Shown piece by piece: positions 9,331 to 17,320 of a DNA stretch of 64,000 nucleotides. The translations under genes and the position numbers were made by a program. The first letter of the stretch is position 1; each line of letters opens with the position of its first letter. Below the pieces are notes generated by a model. The model made no database searches, was not told the origin of the DNA, and saw only the letters and a program-made list of their open reading frames with translations. This DNA is from CAWDMC01 sp963803295 (GTDB taxonomy: Bacteria > Acidobacteriota > Terriglobia > UBA7540): assembly GCA_963803295.1 (NCBI GenBank), contig CAWDMC010000005.1, forward strand, positions 202,474 through 266,473, given 5' to 3'.

Positions 9331-9758
9331 AGCTCAGAGAGTCTGCGGCTTTCCCCTGCCGCGCCCCGCGGTTCTGGGCCTTATCGTGGTAGACGCATGT
9401 TCACAAGAAAGTGGACGTATACCAGGTTAAGAACCGCAGACTTTGAACAGCAGAAAGTCTGCGCCAACCCGCTCCGACGACCTGAACCGCCGGTAATGCG
9501 CGGTCAGGCGCTCGCGGGCGCGCCTGCAGGCGGCGCCAGTAGAAGTATGAGCCGGTAGCGCAGGAGACTAAGGGGACTGGCACGGATGTCCGTATTTTCC
9601 CGATCCCTTGAAGAAGGACGCGTGCATGGAGGCACTGGTCGCGGATTTCGGTCACCCACGCTGGCTCCATGCGTGGGGCGCCGGGGCTGGATTTCCTGCA
9701 CAAATCGGAACAAATCGGAACCTACACTAAGCTTGCTGCGGATGATATTATAGCGAAC
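9331..9758. repeat. Gap after rnhB with hairpin and tandem 10-mers
   Basis: A perfect 10-bp hairpin CGCAGACTTT / AAAGTCTGCG lies at 9435-9444 and 9454-9463. Its flank GTCTGCGCCAACC recurs, as GTCTGCGCCAGCC on the opposite strand, in a hairpin after the UvrC-like gene (21544-21569), so this is a small repeat family placed downstream of genes. Immediately before the antitoxin gene the 10-mer CAAATCGGAA is repeated in tandem (9701-9720), a plausible operator. A segment GGCACGGATGTCCG near 9577 recalls the palindrome array at 53.6 kb. No gene was recognised. Confidence 0.45.
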
Positions 9759-9998
9759 ATGAGCACTTTGGAATTGACTGACGAACAGGTCATTTCACTG
9801 GTGCAGGGGTTACCGCCCGAGCGCAAGCGGGCGGCCCTGCTGGCGCTTGCCCAGGAAGCAGAAGCGGGCCGGGAGGATCGGCTGCACTGGGCCGAGGCGC
9901 AACTGCGACGGGCGTCTGCCCAACGTGGCCTGGATTGGGACCACTTGTCGGAAGATGAACGCGAGCCCTTCGTCGACGCCTTACTGCACGAGAAATAG
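9759..9998 (+). CDS. Probable antitoxin of a PIN-domain toxin pair
   Basis: A 79-residue acidic helical protein (MSTLELTDEQVISLVQGLP at the N-terminus, SEDEREPFVDALLHEK at the C-terminus). Such small proteins directly before PIN-domain genes act as antitoxins and autorepressors in VapBC-like modules. The stop at 9998 is two bases from the TTG that opens the PIN gene. An in-frame upstream ATG (9669) exists, but 9759 begins the conserved-looking part. No clear DNA-binding fold could be identified, so the role rests on neighbourhood. The toxin next door is broken. Confidence 0.6.
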   Translation: MSTLELTDEQVISLVQGLPPERKRAALLALAQEAEAGREDRLHWAEAQLRRASAQRGLDWDHLSEDEREPFVDALLHEK

Positions 9999-10000
9999 GC

Positions 10001-10398
10001 TTGTCGCTTACCGCCGTTTTCGACACCAACATCCTGTTCTCCGCGATGGGCTGGCGGGGAAAACCCTTTCAATGCATCGAGCGGGCGCGCGCCCGGCGAG
10101 TTCCCGGTGTTCGCTTGCCCGGAATTGATGGAGGAACTGGCGGAGAAGCTGGGAACCCGCCTCCATTTCTCTGCGGACCAAGTCGCGGAAACGCTGGCTG
10201 AGTATCTGGGCTTTCTGCAGGTGATTCAGATTCCCAAGAAGTTGACGGTGGTCTGCCGCGACCCCGAAGATAACCGAATGCGCTCTTGAGGGCCATGCGC
10301 AATACATCGTCAGCGGAGATAAGGACCTGCTGGAGCTGAAAGAGTTTCCCGGAATCCGGATCGTCCGCGCCGCCGAATTCTTGAGTCTTCTCGGGTGA
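10001..10398 (+). pseudogene. PIN-domain toxin (VapC-like), two frameshifts
   Basis: Three frames read in turn give a complete PIN nuclease. Frame 2 gives TAVFDTNILFSAM (first catalytic Asp) to about 10090. Frame 3 then gives GEFPVFACPELMEELAEKL up to VVCRDPEDNRM near 10278 (acidic site). Frame 1 gives CALEGHAQYIVSGDKDLLEL and a stop at 10398. The SGDKDLL motif is typical of PIN proteins that act as RNases. Two independent indels in 400 bases make real decay likely, leaving the antitoxin orphaned. Confidence 0.65.
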
Positions 10399-10539
10399 TG
10401 ATTGTGCTCAGCAGTCAGGCCCTCGTTGATTCCCATTTCCCTACCGTCGTCTGCGTCCGGTGTTCACACGTGGTCACGGACTTGAAACGGAGGTTCCCGT
10501 AGGACAGGAAGAGGGATTGAAACATCCGAGCTGGATTGA

Positions 10540-11073
10540 CTATTCAATACCGAACTGCTTTGCGTACTCGGCGTTCAATCGCTGCCAGCCGAACTTCATG
10601 GCCTCGGGGCCGACGCTGCGTCCGATGGGAGCTCCGCTGAGAAGCCGATCCAGAACATCGAAACAAATGTGCCACCCGGCGGCACCCATGGAGATGAAGC
10701 GGCGGCCGATGTTGGTCCACAGCGTCAGGCGCGTGCCACCACCCAATGCTTCGAGTTCCCACCGCATATCGAAGCCACCCCATTTGTACTCAAGCAACTT
10801 GGGAGCGTCGGCCCGCGTCACTCGAGTTTCGGTAACGTGCGGTGCGGGCGCTCCCACTGTCGTGAGCTTCACCGTGGCTCCAACCGTACCCAGGTTCCCA
10901 TCGGCGTCGAAGGGCGCCCACTCGCGCAGATGAGCGGGGTCGGTCAGCGCCTGCCAGACCTTTTCCGGCGAGTGGCGCAGTTCGCGGACGAGGATGAGCA
11001 TCCACTTCTCTCCCTCCTTTCGTATCTCGGCCCCGCTGGCCGGACCCGGTGTGTACTGCTCGCGATCGGCCAT
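10540..11073 (-). CDS. SRPBCC / AHSA1-type protein
   Basis: A 177-residue START-like (SRPBCC, activator-of-Hsp90-ATPase-homologue) protein: VRELRHSPEKVWQALTD, then LREWAPFDADG and TRLTLWTNI, and a C-terminal helix with GWQRLNAEYAKQFG. The ATG at 11073 has AGGAGA six bases upstream. These proteins have a hydrophobic ligand cavity and commonly occur with ArsR regulators and VOC proteins; both lie about 1 kb to the right on the same strand. Ligand unknown. Confidence 0.8.
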   Translation of the reverse strand: MADREQYTPGPASGAEIRKEGEKWMLILVRELRHSPEKVWQALTDPAHLREWAPFDADGNLGTVGATVKLTTVGAPAPHVTETRVTRADAPKLLEYKWGGFDMRWELEALGGGTRLTLWTNIGRRFISMGAAGWHICFDVLDRLLSGAPIGRSVGPEAMKFGWQRLNAEYAKQFGIE

Positions 11074-11236
11074 CGATATTCTCCTTGCTGAACGTCCGCC
11101 CTACCAGCGCATCAGCGGAACGGAGACAGACACAGCGGGCAGCGCCATCCATCCGATCACGAGGGTAGGGCAAGTGCCTGATACTTGCAACCAGGGCTGT
11201 CGTAATCCTCAAAAAGGTCATGTTAGACTTGGTACC

Positions 11237-12037
11237 ATGCCGCGCAGACGGGAGCTAATCACCTTCTTCGTGCTTTCCTATATTTGGGCCTGGCTCGTAT
11301 TTATTCCTCTCGCGCTCTTTCACGGCCCGATTCAGTGGACCATTCTTGCCACCTTCGGACCAACCGCAGCCGCGCTTATCACACAGCGAATCTCGCGTGG
11401 CGACTACCGGGCATTTCGCCTTGTCGGGTCTTGGCGTCGAACTGTTCTCGCCCTGGTTCTGGGCATTGTCTTGATCCTGCTCGCCTATGTTATTTTGCCA
11501 GCAGTGATTACCACCGATCCACGGAAGCTGAAATGGAGCGTTCTGGCGTCACTCGCCATGTATGACTACTCAACTCTCCTCGCCGGACCGCTTGGTGAAG
11601 AACCCGGCTGGAGGGGATATGCCCTCCCACGGCTCGAAGCCGCTTTGGGGCCGTTGGGTGGGGTACTTCTGCTCGCCGTATTATGGGCCACCTGGCATAT
11701 ACCTCTGTTCTTCTACCCTGGGTGGACGAGTTCAAAATTTTGGATCTTTCTTTCGATCTTAATCGGCCTTTCTTTCCTCATGGCCTTTAGCACAAATCTT
11801 TCGCACTTCAGCGTCATTCCTGGAATAGCGATGCACGCGGCCTTTAATACCGCTTCCCGGTTCCTGAACGGTCTTTTTACCAATGCGCAGCCGAAGACCC
11901 GGATACCTTTTGAGTTGGTCATGGCGCTATGCGGTCTCGCAACAGTTTCGGTCCTAATTCTTGCCACAAAAGCGCGACTCGCATATTCGTCCAAGACTGC
12001 TTCAGCAGGAGCGCTGCAACAGGCATCGATCTCCTGA
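11237..12037 (+). CDS. CPBP-family intramembrane metalloprotease
   Basis: Multi-span membrane protein of 266 residues with the CPBP (ABI, CAAX-prenyl-protease-like) motifs: GEEPGWRGY near residue 120 (Glu-Glu and Arg), ATWHIPLFF near 153 (His) and AMHAAFNTA near 198 (His and Asn). These form a glutamate-His metal site in the membrane. The ATG at 11237 directly precedes the first hydrophobic helix; a longer frame from 10994 overlaps the SRPBCC gene and lacks sense. Members cleave C-terminal peptides or serve in bacteriocin self-protection; the role here is unknown. Confidence 0.85.
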   Translation: MPRRRELITFFVLSYIWAWLVFIPLALFHGPIQWTILATFGPTAAALITQRISRGDYRAFRLVGSWRRTVLALVLGIVLILLAYVILPAVITTDPRKLKWSVLASLAMYDYSTLLAGPLGEEPGWRGYALPRLEAALGPLGGVLLLAVLWATWHIPLFFYPGWTSSKFWIFLSILIGLSFLMAFSTNLSHFSVIPGIAMHAAFNTASRFLNGLFTNAQPKTRIPFELVMALCGLATVSVLILATKARLAYSSKTASAGALQQASIS

Positions 12038-12051
12038 AGTAGTTCAGGTTT

Positions 12052-12450
12052 TCAGCGTGAATAGCGCATCAGCTGCGTGACCTGAATGAGATTGCCGCAG
12101 GTGTCGTTCAGCATGGCGATCTTGGAGGCCGTCACGTCCGTTGGTGGCATGGTGAACTGGGCGCCGCGCGCTTTCATGCGCTCGTAATCGGCCTGCACGT
12201 CGTCGGTGAAGAACATGGCCGCGGGCTGGCCCTGTTGAAACATCGCCTGCTGATACGCTTTGGCCGCTGGTTTGTCGTTGAGCGCCAGCTGCAGCTCAGT
12301 GCCGTCCGGCTCCTCGGGTGAGGCCACCGTGAGCCAGCGAAAAGGCCCCTGGCTGAAGTCGGCCTTCTTCACGAAGCCCAGCACTTCGGTATAGAAGCGC
12401 AGGGCCTTCTCCTGGTCGTCGACGTACACGCTGGTGAGTTTGATTTTCAT
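12052..12450 (-). CDS. VOC-family (glyoxalase-like) protein
   Basis: A 132-residue protein with two beta-alpha-beta-beta-beta repeats of the vicinal-oxygen-chelate fold: VYVDDQEKALRFYTEVLGF at the N-terminus and KIAMLNDTCGNLIQVTQL at the C-terminus. It resembles the glyoxalase/bleomycin-resistance group, but the substrate is unknown and not all metal ligands are obvious. It follows the ArsR gene by 15 bases on the same strand, so the two are probably co-transcribed. Confidence 0.8.
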   Translation of the reverse strand: MKIKLTSVYVDDQEKALRFYTEVLGFVKKADFSQGPFRWLTVASPEEPDGTELQLALNDKPAAKAYQQAMFQQGQPAAMFFTDDVQADYERMKARGAQFTMPPTDVTASKIAMLNDTCGNLIQVTQLMRYSR

Positions 12451-12465
12451 TTCGTTTCTCCTTTG

Positions 12466-12831
12466 TCACGTTCGCGGTTTTGGGCCGCGTCGTCTTCCCC
12501 TTGTCTTCCTTTTCGTTGGGGTTGACTGATCCATGCAGTCGAGGTGGCGTTCGAGAGCATCGAGGTGAGCGGACCAGAACCGGCGGAACGGGGCCAGCCA
12601 GGCATCGATTTCCTGAAGTGGTTCAGGTTTCAGCCGGTAGAGACGGCGCTGTGCGTCCACCGTGGATTCCACGAAACCGGCCTCGCGCAGCACTCGCAGG
12701 TGCTTTGACACGGTCGGCTGCGGCATGCGAAGCTGACGCTCGATCTCTCCAACCGAATGTTGTGACGAGACCAGGAGGCTCAATATGGCGCGGCGGTTCG
12801 GCTCCGCAATGATTTCGAAGACAGATTCCAC
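12466..12831 (-). CDS. ArsR-family winged-helix regulator
   Basis: A 121-residue regulator beginning VFEIIAEPNRRAILSLL, with helix-turn-helix SVGEIERQLRMPQPTVSKHL and wing VDAQRRLYRL. There are no metal-binding Cys pairs, so it belongs to the group that pairs with SRPBCC/VOC proteins. The chosen start is GTG 12831. The promoter TTGACA (12862-12867, read on the minus strand), 18-base spacer, TATATC (12838-12843) places +1 at about 12831, so the message may be leaderless. A second GTG at 12849 would lie inside the promoter. The C-terminus is Lys/Arg-rich. Confidence 0.85.
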   Translation of the reverse strand: MESVFEIIAEPNRRAILSLLVSSQHSVGEIERQLRMPQPTVSKHLRVLREAGFVESTVDAQRRLYRLKPEPLQEIDAWLAPFRRFWSAHLDALERHLDCMDQSTPTKRKTRGRRRGPKPRT

Positions 12832-13529
12832 TCTCTTGATATACTCCACAGAGCATATGCTTGTCAAGGTATATAAAGGCCGGGGCCGGGGCAACGGGTT
12901 TCAGCCAGTGTGCGGGGATGCACCGTCTCAAGCGTTATTTTGGCGGATCCGATTCAGATGGCCGCGCGAACGATCCTGGGGGCCAGCGAATCAAGCCTCG
13001 ATCTCAGCGCCGTCGAGGGAGCTGATGTTCTCTCGGTGTTGCTCAGCCACGGCACGGTTCTGACCGGTTCTGATGCCGTGGGCTTGTGGATCTCCAGGAC
13101 CGGCAATAGCTCACAGCATTGGAAGCACGTTCTGGTCACCCGCGAGGTCCTTCACTTGTCATCCTGAGCCCGTTAGCTCATCCGCTGCGAACGATCTTGA
13201 GTGCAGATGTCTTCCCCCCTGGATAACAGCCCTCTCCGAGAGCGGGGAAAGGGGTGAGCCGAAGGCTTGGGTGAGACATCGTTTCCTTGAACAGCAACGC
13301 TCTTAATCAACCTCAGCTACCCACAGATTCCGCTGAGGAAGCTTTTAATTAAGCTTAAACTCACTTCAAAACCCCTCGTCCACCGCTGTGCGGTCCCCCT
13401 TCTCCCCTTGGGAGAAGGCTGTTTTCAAACGGGACTCGGGTATTTTCATGGCAGCGAAGGGATCTCAGGGTAAACTGCGCAAAGGATCTCGCTCTGCGCA
13501 TTTTCATCCTGTCTCTGCCCAGCGTTTGG
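12832..13529. repeat. Gap with ArsR promoter and several repeat elements
   Basis: Besides the ArsR promoter (12838-12867, with GCATATGC and flanking TATATAC/GTATATC half-sites as a possible operator), this 700-base gap holds no convincing gene. It contains copy A of a structured repeat (13047-13140; hairpin CCACGGCA/TGCCGTGG), degenerate TCATCCTGAG-type repeat pieces (13155-13200 and 13441-13510), and a perfect 9-bp hairpin CCTTCTCCC/GGGAGAAGG with a three-base loop (13398-13418). Confidence 0.5.
13047..13140 (+). repeat. Structured interspersed repeat, copy A
   Basis: Hairpin CCACGGCA (13047-13054) / TGCCGTGG (13074-13081), followed by a conserved body with TGGATCTCCAGGACCGGCAA and TAGCTCACAGCAT. 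Copies B (15598-15672) and C (17016-17098) share the body but have different, self-complementary hairpin arms. Confidence 0.6.
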
Positions 13530-14315
13530 TCATTCCAATTGAGCGTCATTACGGATCGATGAAACCTGGGTGCGCCCCGCTTCGCGGTGAGCGGACGCGG
13601 ACGTGCATCTCGTTCCGTCCAGACGAACAGGCGACAGCGCCTCTCTGGCCCGCTCGATTTCGGAGTCGATTCGATCTGCGGTAACCGGCGTCTCCAGGAT
13701 CACCGGCACCGTCTCGGGCACGAGCGCTGCGACTTCCTGAAAGGCCAGAATCGCACCATAAGAGAGCCGATCGTGCTTGCTGCTGGTGTTCACCTCGCTG
13801 AGGTGTACCTGTTGGAGACGACTGCCGAACCGCTTCAGGATGAGATAAGCCACCGCCATGGACGTGTCGACCTGTCGGGCATGCCCGAGGTCGAAGCAGA
13901 GAGACGCTTCAGGTAGCAGGTTAAACATTTCTTCGATCCCTGCGGCCGTCCGCCCCCTCGGCTTGCGCCGATCCATGTTCTCCACACATAGACCCGCGCC
14001 GAAGCGTCTCCACAACCCAAAATTTTGGACGGCATCCGGATGCAGGATGATTGGCCATCCCCGCCGGGATATTTCGCCGAGGGAGTCTACAATCTCCTCT
14101 TCGTTTTGAGCGGCGAACGAGCTTGGGGCGTGAAAGGAAATATAGTTGAATTGCGAGAGGTCGAGTTCTCCGAGCCCCTCCAGGAGTGGCTTCAATTCGG
14201 TTTCCCGCAACGCCGAGAGCTCAACAGCATGAATGCGCTTGTTTCGAAGCATCTCCACACCGCGCCCGAAATCGGCGTAAGCTAAAGCTCCTGTTGAATA
14301 GCCAATCATTCGCAT
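13530..14315 (-). CDS. Xylose-isomerase-like TIM-barrel protein
   Basis: A 261-residue sugar-phosphate-isomerase/AP-endonuclease-2-type TIM barrel: FHAPSSF, ILHPDAVQNF, LCVENMDRRKPRG, LCFDLGHARQVDTSM, QVHLSEVNTSSKHDRLS and VILETPV supply His, Glu and Asp residues at barrel ends that normally bind divalent metal. The last 30 residues are unconserved. Its ATG overlaps the stop of the upstream nucleotidyltransferase gene by one base (TGATG), so translation is probably coupled and the products may act together. The substrate cannot be read; isomerase, epimerase or nuclease activities are all known for the fold. Confidence 0.75.
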   Translation of the reverse strand: MRMIGYSTGALAYADFGRGVEMLRNKRIHAVELSALRETELKPLLEGLGELDLSQFNYISFHAPSSFAAQNEEEIVDSLGEISRRGWPIILHPDAVQNFGLWRRFGAGLCVENMDRRKPRGRTAAGIEEMFNLLPEASLCFDLGHARQVDTSMAVAYLILKRFGSRLQQVHLSEVNTSSKHDRLSYGAILAFQEVAALVPETVPVILETPVTADRIDSEIERAREALSPVRLDGTRCTSASAHREAGRTQVSSIRNDAQLE

Positions 14316-15439
14316 CAGAACACCCCGTACATTCTCGTCAATTTACCTAATCCCGATTTCTCATCGAAAAAGAGTTCGATTAGACCGTCGCGGAACTCAT
14401 GGCTCAGCTCGCGGGCGCGCCGATAGACCGAATCAGATTCGCACTCGTCCGCCTCAAGCTTTTCAAGTTGGTCCCGCGAACTGTCACTCAGCATTCCAAG
14501 GAAACCATCGTAGGAACTGAGAAGCTTACGCGCGGTATCCTCCAGGTGAGCGAACTGCAGTAAGGTTCCCGTCAAAACCTCGAGGGGAGGTCTTAGCCTC
14601 TGGCGGAAACAGTCAATATACTCAAGCCCATTATCGGGCTCGGCGCATCGGGCAATCGGACCAAAATCGTCCAACTCAAGCGCGCAGCCAAAGCAAGTCA
14701 GTAAGCCCGAAACGTAAATCAACTTGCGAGACATCCGTAACTTTATGTTGCGGATCGCAGCTCCTTCACCGAACCGAGTCCTTTGCTTGTACGCGAAATC
14801 CACCGCCATCGTCCACCAATAGCGCGCGAAGTCGTTTAGCAGGAACCGCGGCATGTGGTGTGGGCCCCTCTTTTCGACGAAGCCCCGATCCTCCAAGATG
14901 TACCGCCCTAACACGTTCCTGACCACTCGTTCGTACGCCTCGCTTTGCCCCAGCACCCGCGACTCCAGCAGCATGAGAATCCGTTGAGTGGTGTTGCGGT
15001 TCGTATCCTCCTCGCCGCCTATTTGGTGAATCAGGTTGTGGCTGAAGGTCAGATTTCCAAACACGCCCTCCTTTCCGGGTGGCCTGGCAGCCGCACGATC
15101 TACGATGAGCTTGACCGCGCGAGCCACAGCAAGGTGCCTGGGGTCTGCAGAACCGTCCACCAGGAGCGTCCAATCGATGTCGCTGCCTGCTGTAAATTCA
15201 TCGCGTCCCAACGAGCCCAAAACAACCACGCTCGTGTCGCCGGAAGGAATTCCTTCCAAGGATTTGATGAGATCCTCGCGGTTCCGCTGTGCAAGTCTTC
15301 TTGCAGCTCTGATGTTGCTGAATTCGGCGCCGAGCCGTTCCTCAAGCTGCGCGAGGCGAGAACCAGAAGGATCCATATAAGTGGCTATCTTGCACTCAGA
15401 GGCACTGCTCCCCCGCTCACCTATGGCCGAAGAGATCAC
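14315..15439 (-). CDS. Nucleotidyltransferase-fold protein
   Basis: A 374-residue protein with a pol-beta-type nucleotidyltransferase core: VVVLGSLGRDEFTAGSDIDW has the GS motif and the metal-binding Asp pair (DID). Further conserved-looking parts are NLTFSHNLIHQIGGEEDTN, LLESRVLGQSEAYERV and ARYWWTMAVDFAYKQ, followed by a helical C-terminal domain. It is unlike CCA-adding enzymes or GlnD and lacks the short form of MNT antitoxins. It may nucleotidylate a protein, RNA or small molecule. It is translationally coupled to the TIM-barrel gene. The start could be ATG 15439 or ATG 15376; neither has a strong ribosome-binding site. Confidence 0.7.
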   Translation of the reverse strand: MISSAIGERGSSASECKIATYMDPSGSRLAQLEERLGAEFSNIRAARRLAQRNREDLIKSLEGIPSGDTSVVVLGSLGRDEFTAGSDIDWTLLVDGSADPRHLAVARAVKLIVDRAAARPPGKEGVFGNLTFSHNLIHQIGGEEDTNRNTTQRILMLLESRVLGQSEAYERVVRNVLGRYILEDRGFVEKRGPHHMPRFLLNDFARYWWTMAVDFAYKQRTRFGEGAAIRNIKLRMSRKLIYVSGLLTCFGCALELDDFGPIARCAEPDNGLEYIDCFRQRLRPPLEVLTGTLLQFAHLEDTARKLLSSYDGFLGMLSDSSRDQLEKLEADECESDSVYRRARELSHEFRDGLIELFFDEKSGLGKLTRMYGVF

Positions 15440-15833
15440 GGAAAGCCGTCTTAAGCCAAGACATTGAAGATTTCGCCCTAAGCGAAAAGGGTAGCGAACC
15501 GTCCAAAGATCTCAGTGCAAAGAGCCGGTCTTTGCATTCATCGATGCAGTCCCATGCTACCAGAAAATTGGGAGGACTTGCATGTTGCAGTTGGTAGCTC
15601 GGCACGGTTCTGGTGCCGAGGGCTCAGGGTCTCCGGGACCGCAATAGCTCACAGCATGGGATTCTGTGGCCACTCATGGCGGGGGGTTTTTCCTATGGAC
15701 CGTCTGTCGTGATGAGGCAGATTCGTCGGCCTTGAGAGTGGGAAACATCAGTCATATGTGACCCGGGCAATCATCGGAGCCCAACTCCAGACATCTGAGA
15801 CCAAAGTTGGTGGTCTCTGTAACTCGCCACAAG
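15440..15833. repeat. Gap with structured repeat copy B
   Basis: Copy B of the structured repeat occupies 15598-15672: hairpin CTCGGCAC (15598-15605) / GTGCCGAG (15613-15620), then GGTCTCCGGGACCGCAATAG and CTCACAGCAT. No gene was recognised in the rest of the gap. Confidence 0.5.
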
Positions 15834-17010
15834 TCAGTAGCGTATCCCAAGCAATCCGCCCGTCTCCCCCTCATCGGTGAGCTCGACTCGTACGTACGGC
15901 TCGAGGGAGAAGCCTTCGCTGAAGTCTTTTGGGGGAATGCTGTCGGAGTTGAGGCAGCAGATGTACTGGAAGCCGTGCGCTTCTGCTGTCTTCGCAGCCA
16001 GTTCGAGTGCGTGGGCTTTCTGGCGCTCATCGACATCTGCAAAAATGGTGCTGTCGTGGATCAGGAATCCCGGGCCAAGGTGCTTCGACGCCCATAGAGT
16101 CGCGAGCGTAAGGTCATAACAGAACACCTTCATCTGCTCGACTCCTTGGCTGTCCTGACGCTCGATCTCAACGTTGAAGCGGTAGCCGCCCTCAACGACA
16201 TCGATGATTAGTTCTCCAGGTCGATTGTACAGCGCTTGCGAGAACTGATTGAAGAGCGAAAGCGCATGTTCGCGGTCCGAGCGGCGTTCTTCATAATAGG
16301 ATCGTGCCAGAATCTGAAGTTGTCCTCTTTCAATCCGGGTCTGAGCCTTGACCTCGTCAATCCGCTTGAGATTGGCGATCCTTTGATTAACGGCATTGAG
16401 CTTGGCCAGCTCCTCATTCTGTAAGCGTTGTAAGTCTGTGTATTCAGCCAGAGCACCGTGGGTATCGAGGATCGAGAGTAGGTCTGCTCGCTCGTCGCTC
16501 CGCCTGTTCACTTCTTCGTTTCGTCGGGCGATTGCCTGCATGAGTCGGGTGATTTCTGTCTCCAGGAAGGCGCGACGGTTTACGATCAGTTTGTCGCGGA
16601 ATGCTTGGACATCGTCAAGTCGCTTTTGGACTCCGTCAGGCCAGCCGACACCCGCTTCCTGATACATCTTGGCGAGTTTCTCCGCCTCGGGCGGACGCTC
16701 CTCAACTAGGCTCTCTTGGTAAAAGGAAAGCATCGCTTGATCGGTTACGTTCTCCTGATTGAGGCGTCGGATAGCGCTCTGCAGCAGGTTGGCTTGGTCC
16801 TGGTATTCCTGATACTGCGGATGAACGCGGAAAGTGCGCAATTCCTCCCCACGGCGAGCGATGACTTCCTCAAACCGAACTTTCTGAGACTCCAGTTCGC
16901 CGACGGTTCCTAACAGGTCGGGAAAAGTCCCGGCCTTAATCGCCGAGCGGAGCTGGCTAATGACCGTCTCCTGATCCTTTAGTTTCTGGAGCTTCGCGGG
17001 GTACTCCCAG
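15834..17010 (-). pseudogene. DUF2326 ABC-type ATPase, N-terminal part lost
   Basis: About 390 residues match the coiled-coil and C-terminal part of DUF2326 proteins, SMC/Rad50-like ABC ATPases found in ABC-three-component conflict systems. Long heptad-rich helices run from KLQKLKDQETVISQLRSAIK to the middle; the C-terminal half holds the Walker-B/D-loop region GFLIHDSTIFADVDERQ and CCLNSDSIPPKDF. The N-terminal Walker A half is missing. The protein-like reading stops at about 17010, exactly where repeat copy C begins; the frame continues upstream to 17180 only through repeat-derived sequence. No middle-component or effector gene of such a system is adjacent, so it is probably a remnant. Confidence 0.65.
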
Positions 17011-17015
17011 GAAAG

Positions 17016-17098
17016 GCACGGCACGGACTCTTTGTACCGTGGGGCTTGTGGATCTCCAGAACCAGCAATAGGTCCCAGCAATAGGAAGCATACTGTGG
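17016..17098 (+). repeat. Structured interspersed repeat, copy C
   Basis: Hairpin CACGG (17022-17026) / CCGTG (17037-17041), then GGCTTGTGGATCTCCAGAAC and a degenerate end. It abuts the truncated start of the DUF2326 gene. Confidence 0.55.
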
Positions 17099-17320
17099 CT
17101 ATCCGCTGACGCCGCCGATCCACCTCGGGGACAAACCGTCGGCCTGAGAGGGCGGTCGGGCGCATTTCCGGTGGCGCCACAAATCCTTGATATACCTGCG
17201 TCCATCATCCGCCTTTGGCGCAACCCCCGCGAGGAGGTTAACCATGAACGTTTCTGACCACGTGCTGCCGCCATGCATCAGACGAACGAGGCATTCAGCG
17301 CGGAGGTCGTCCTTCGACGG

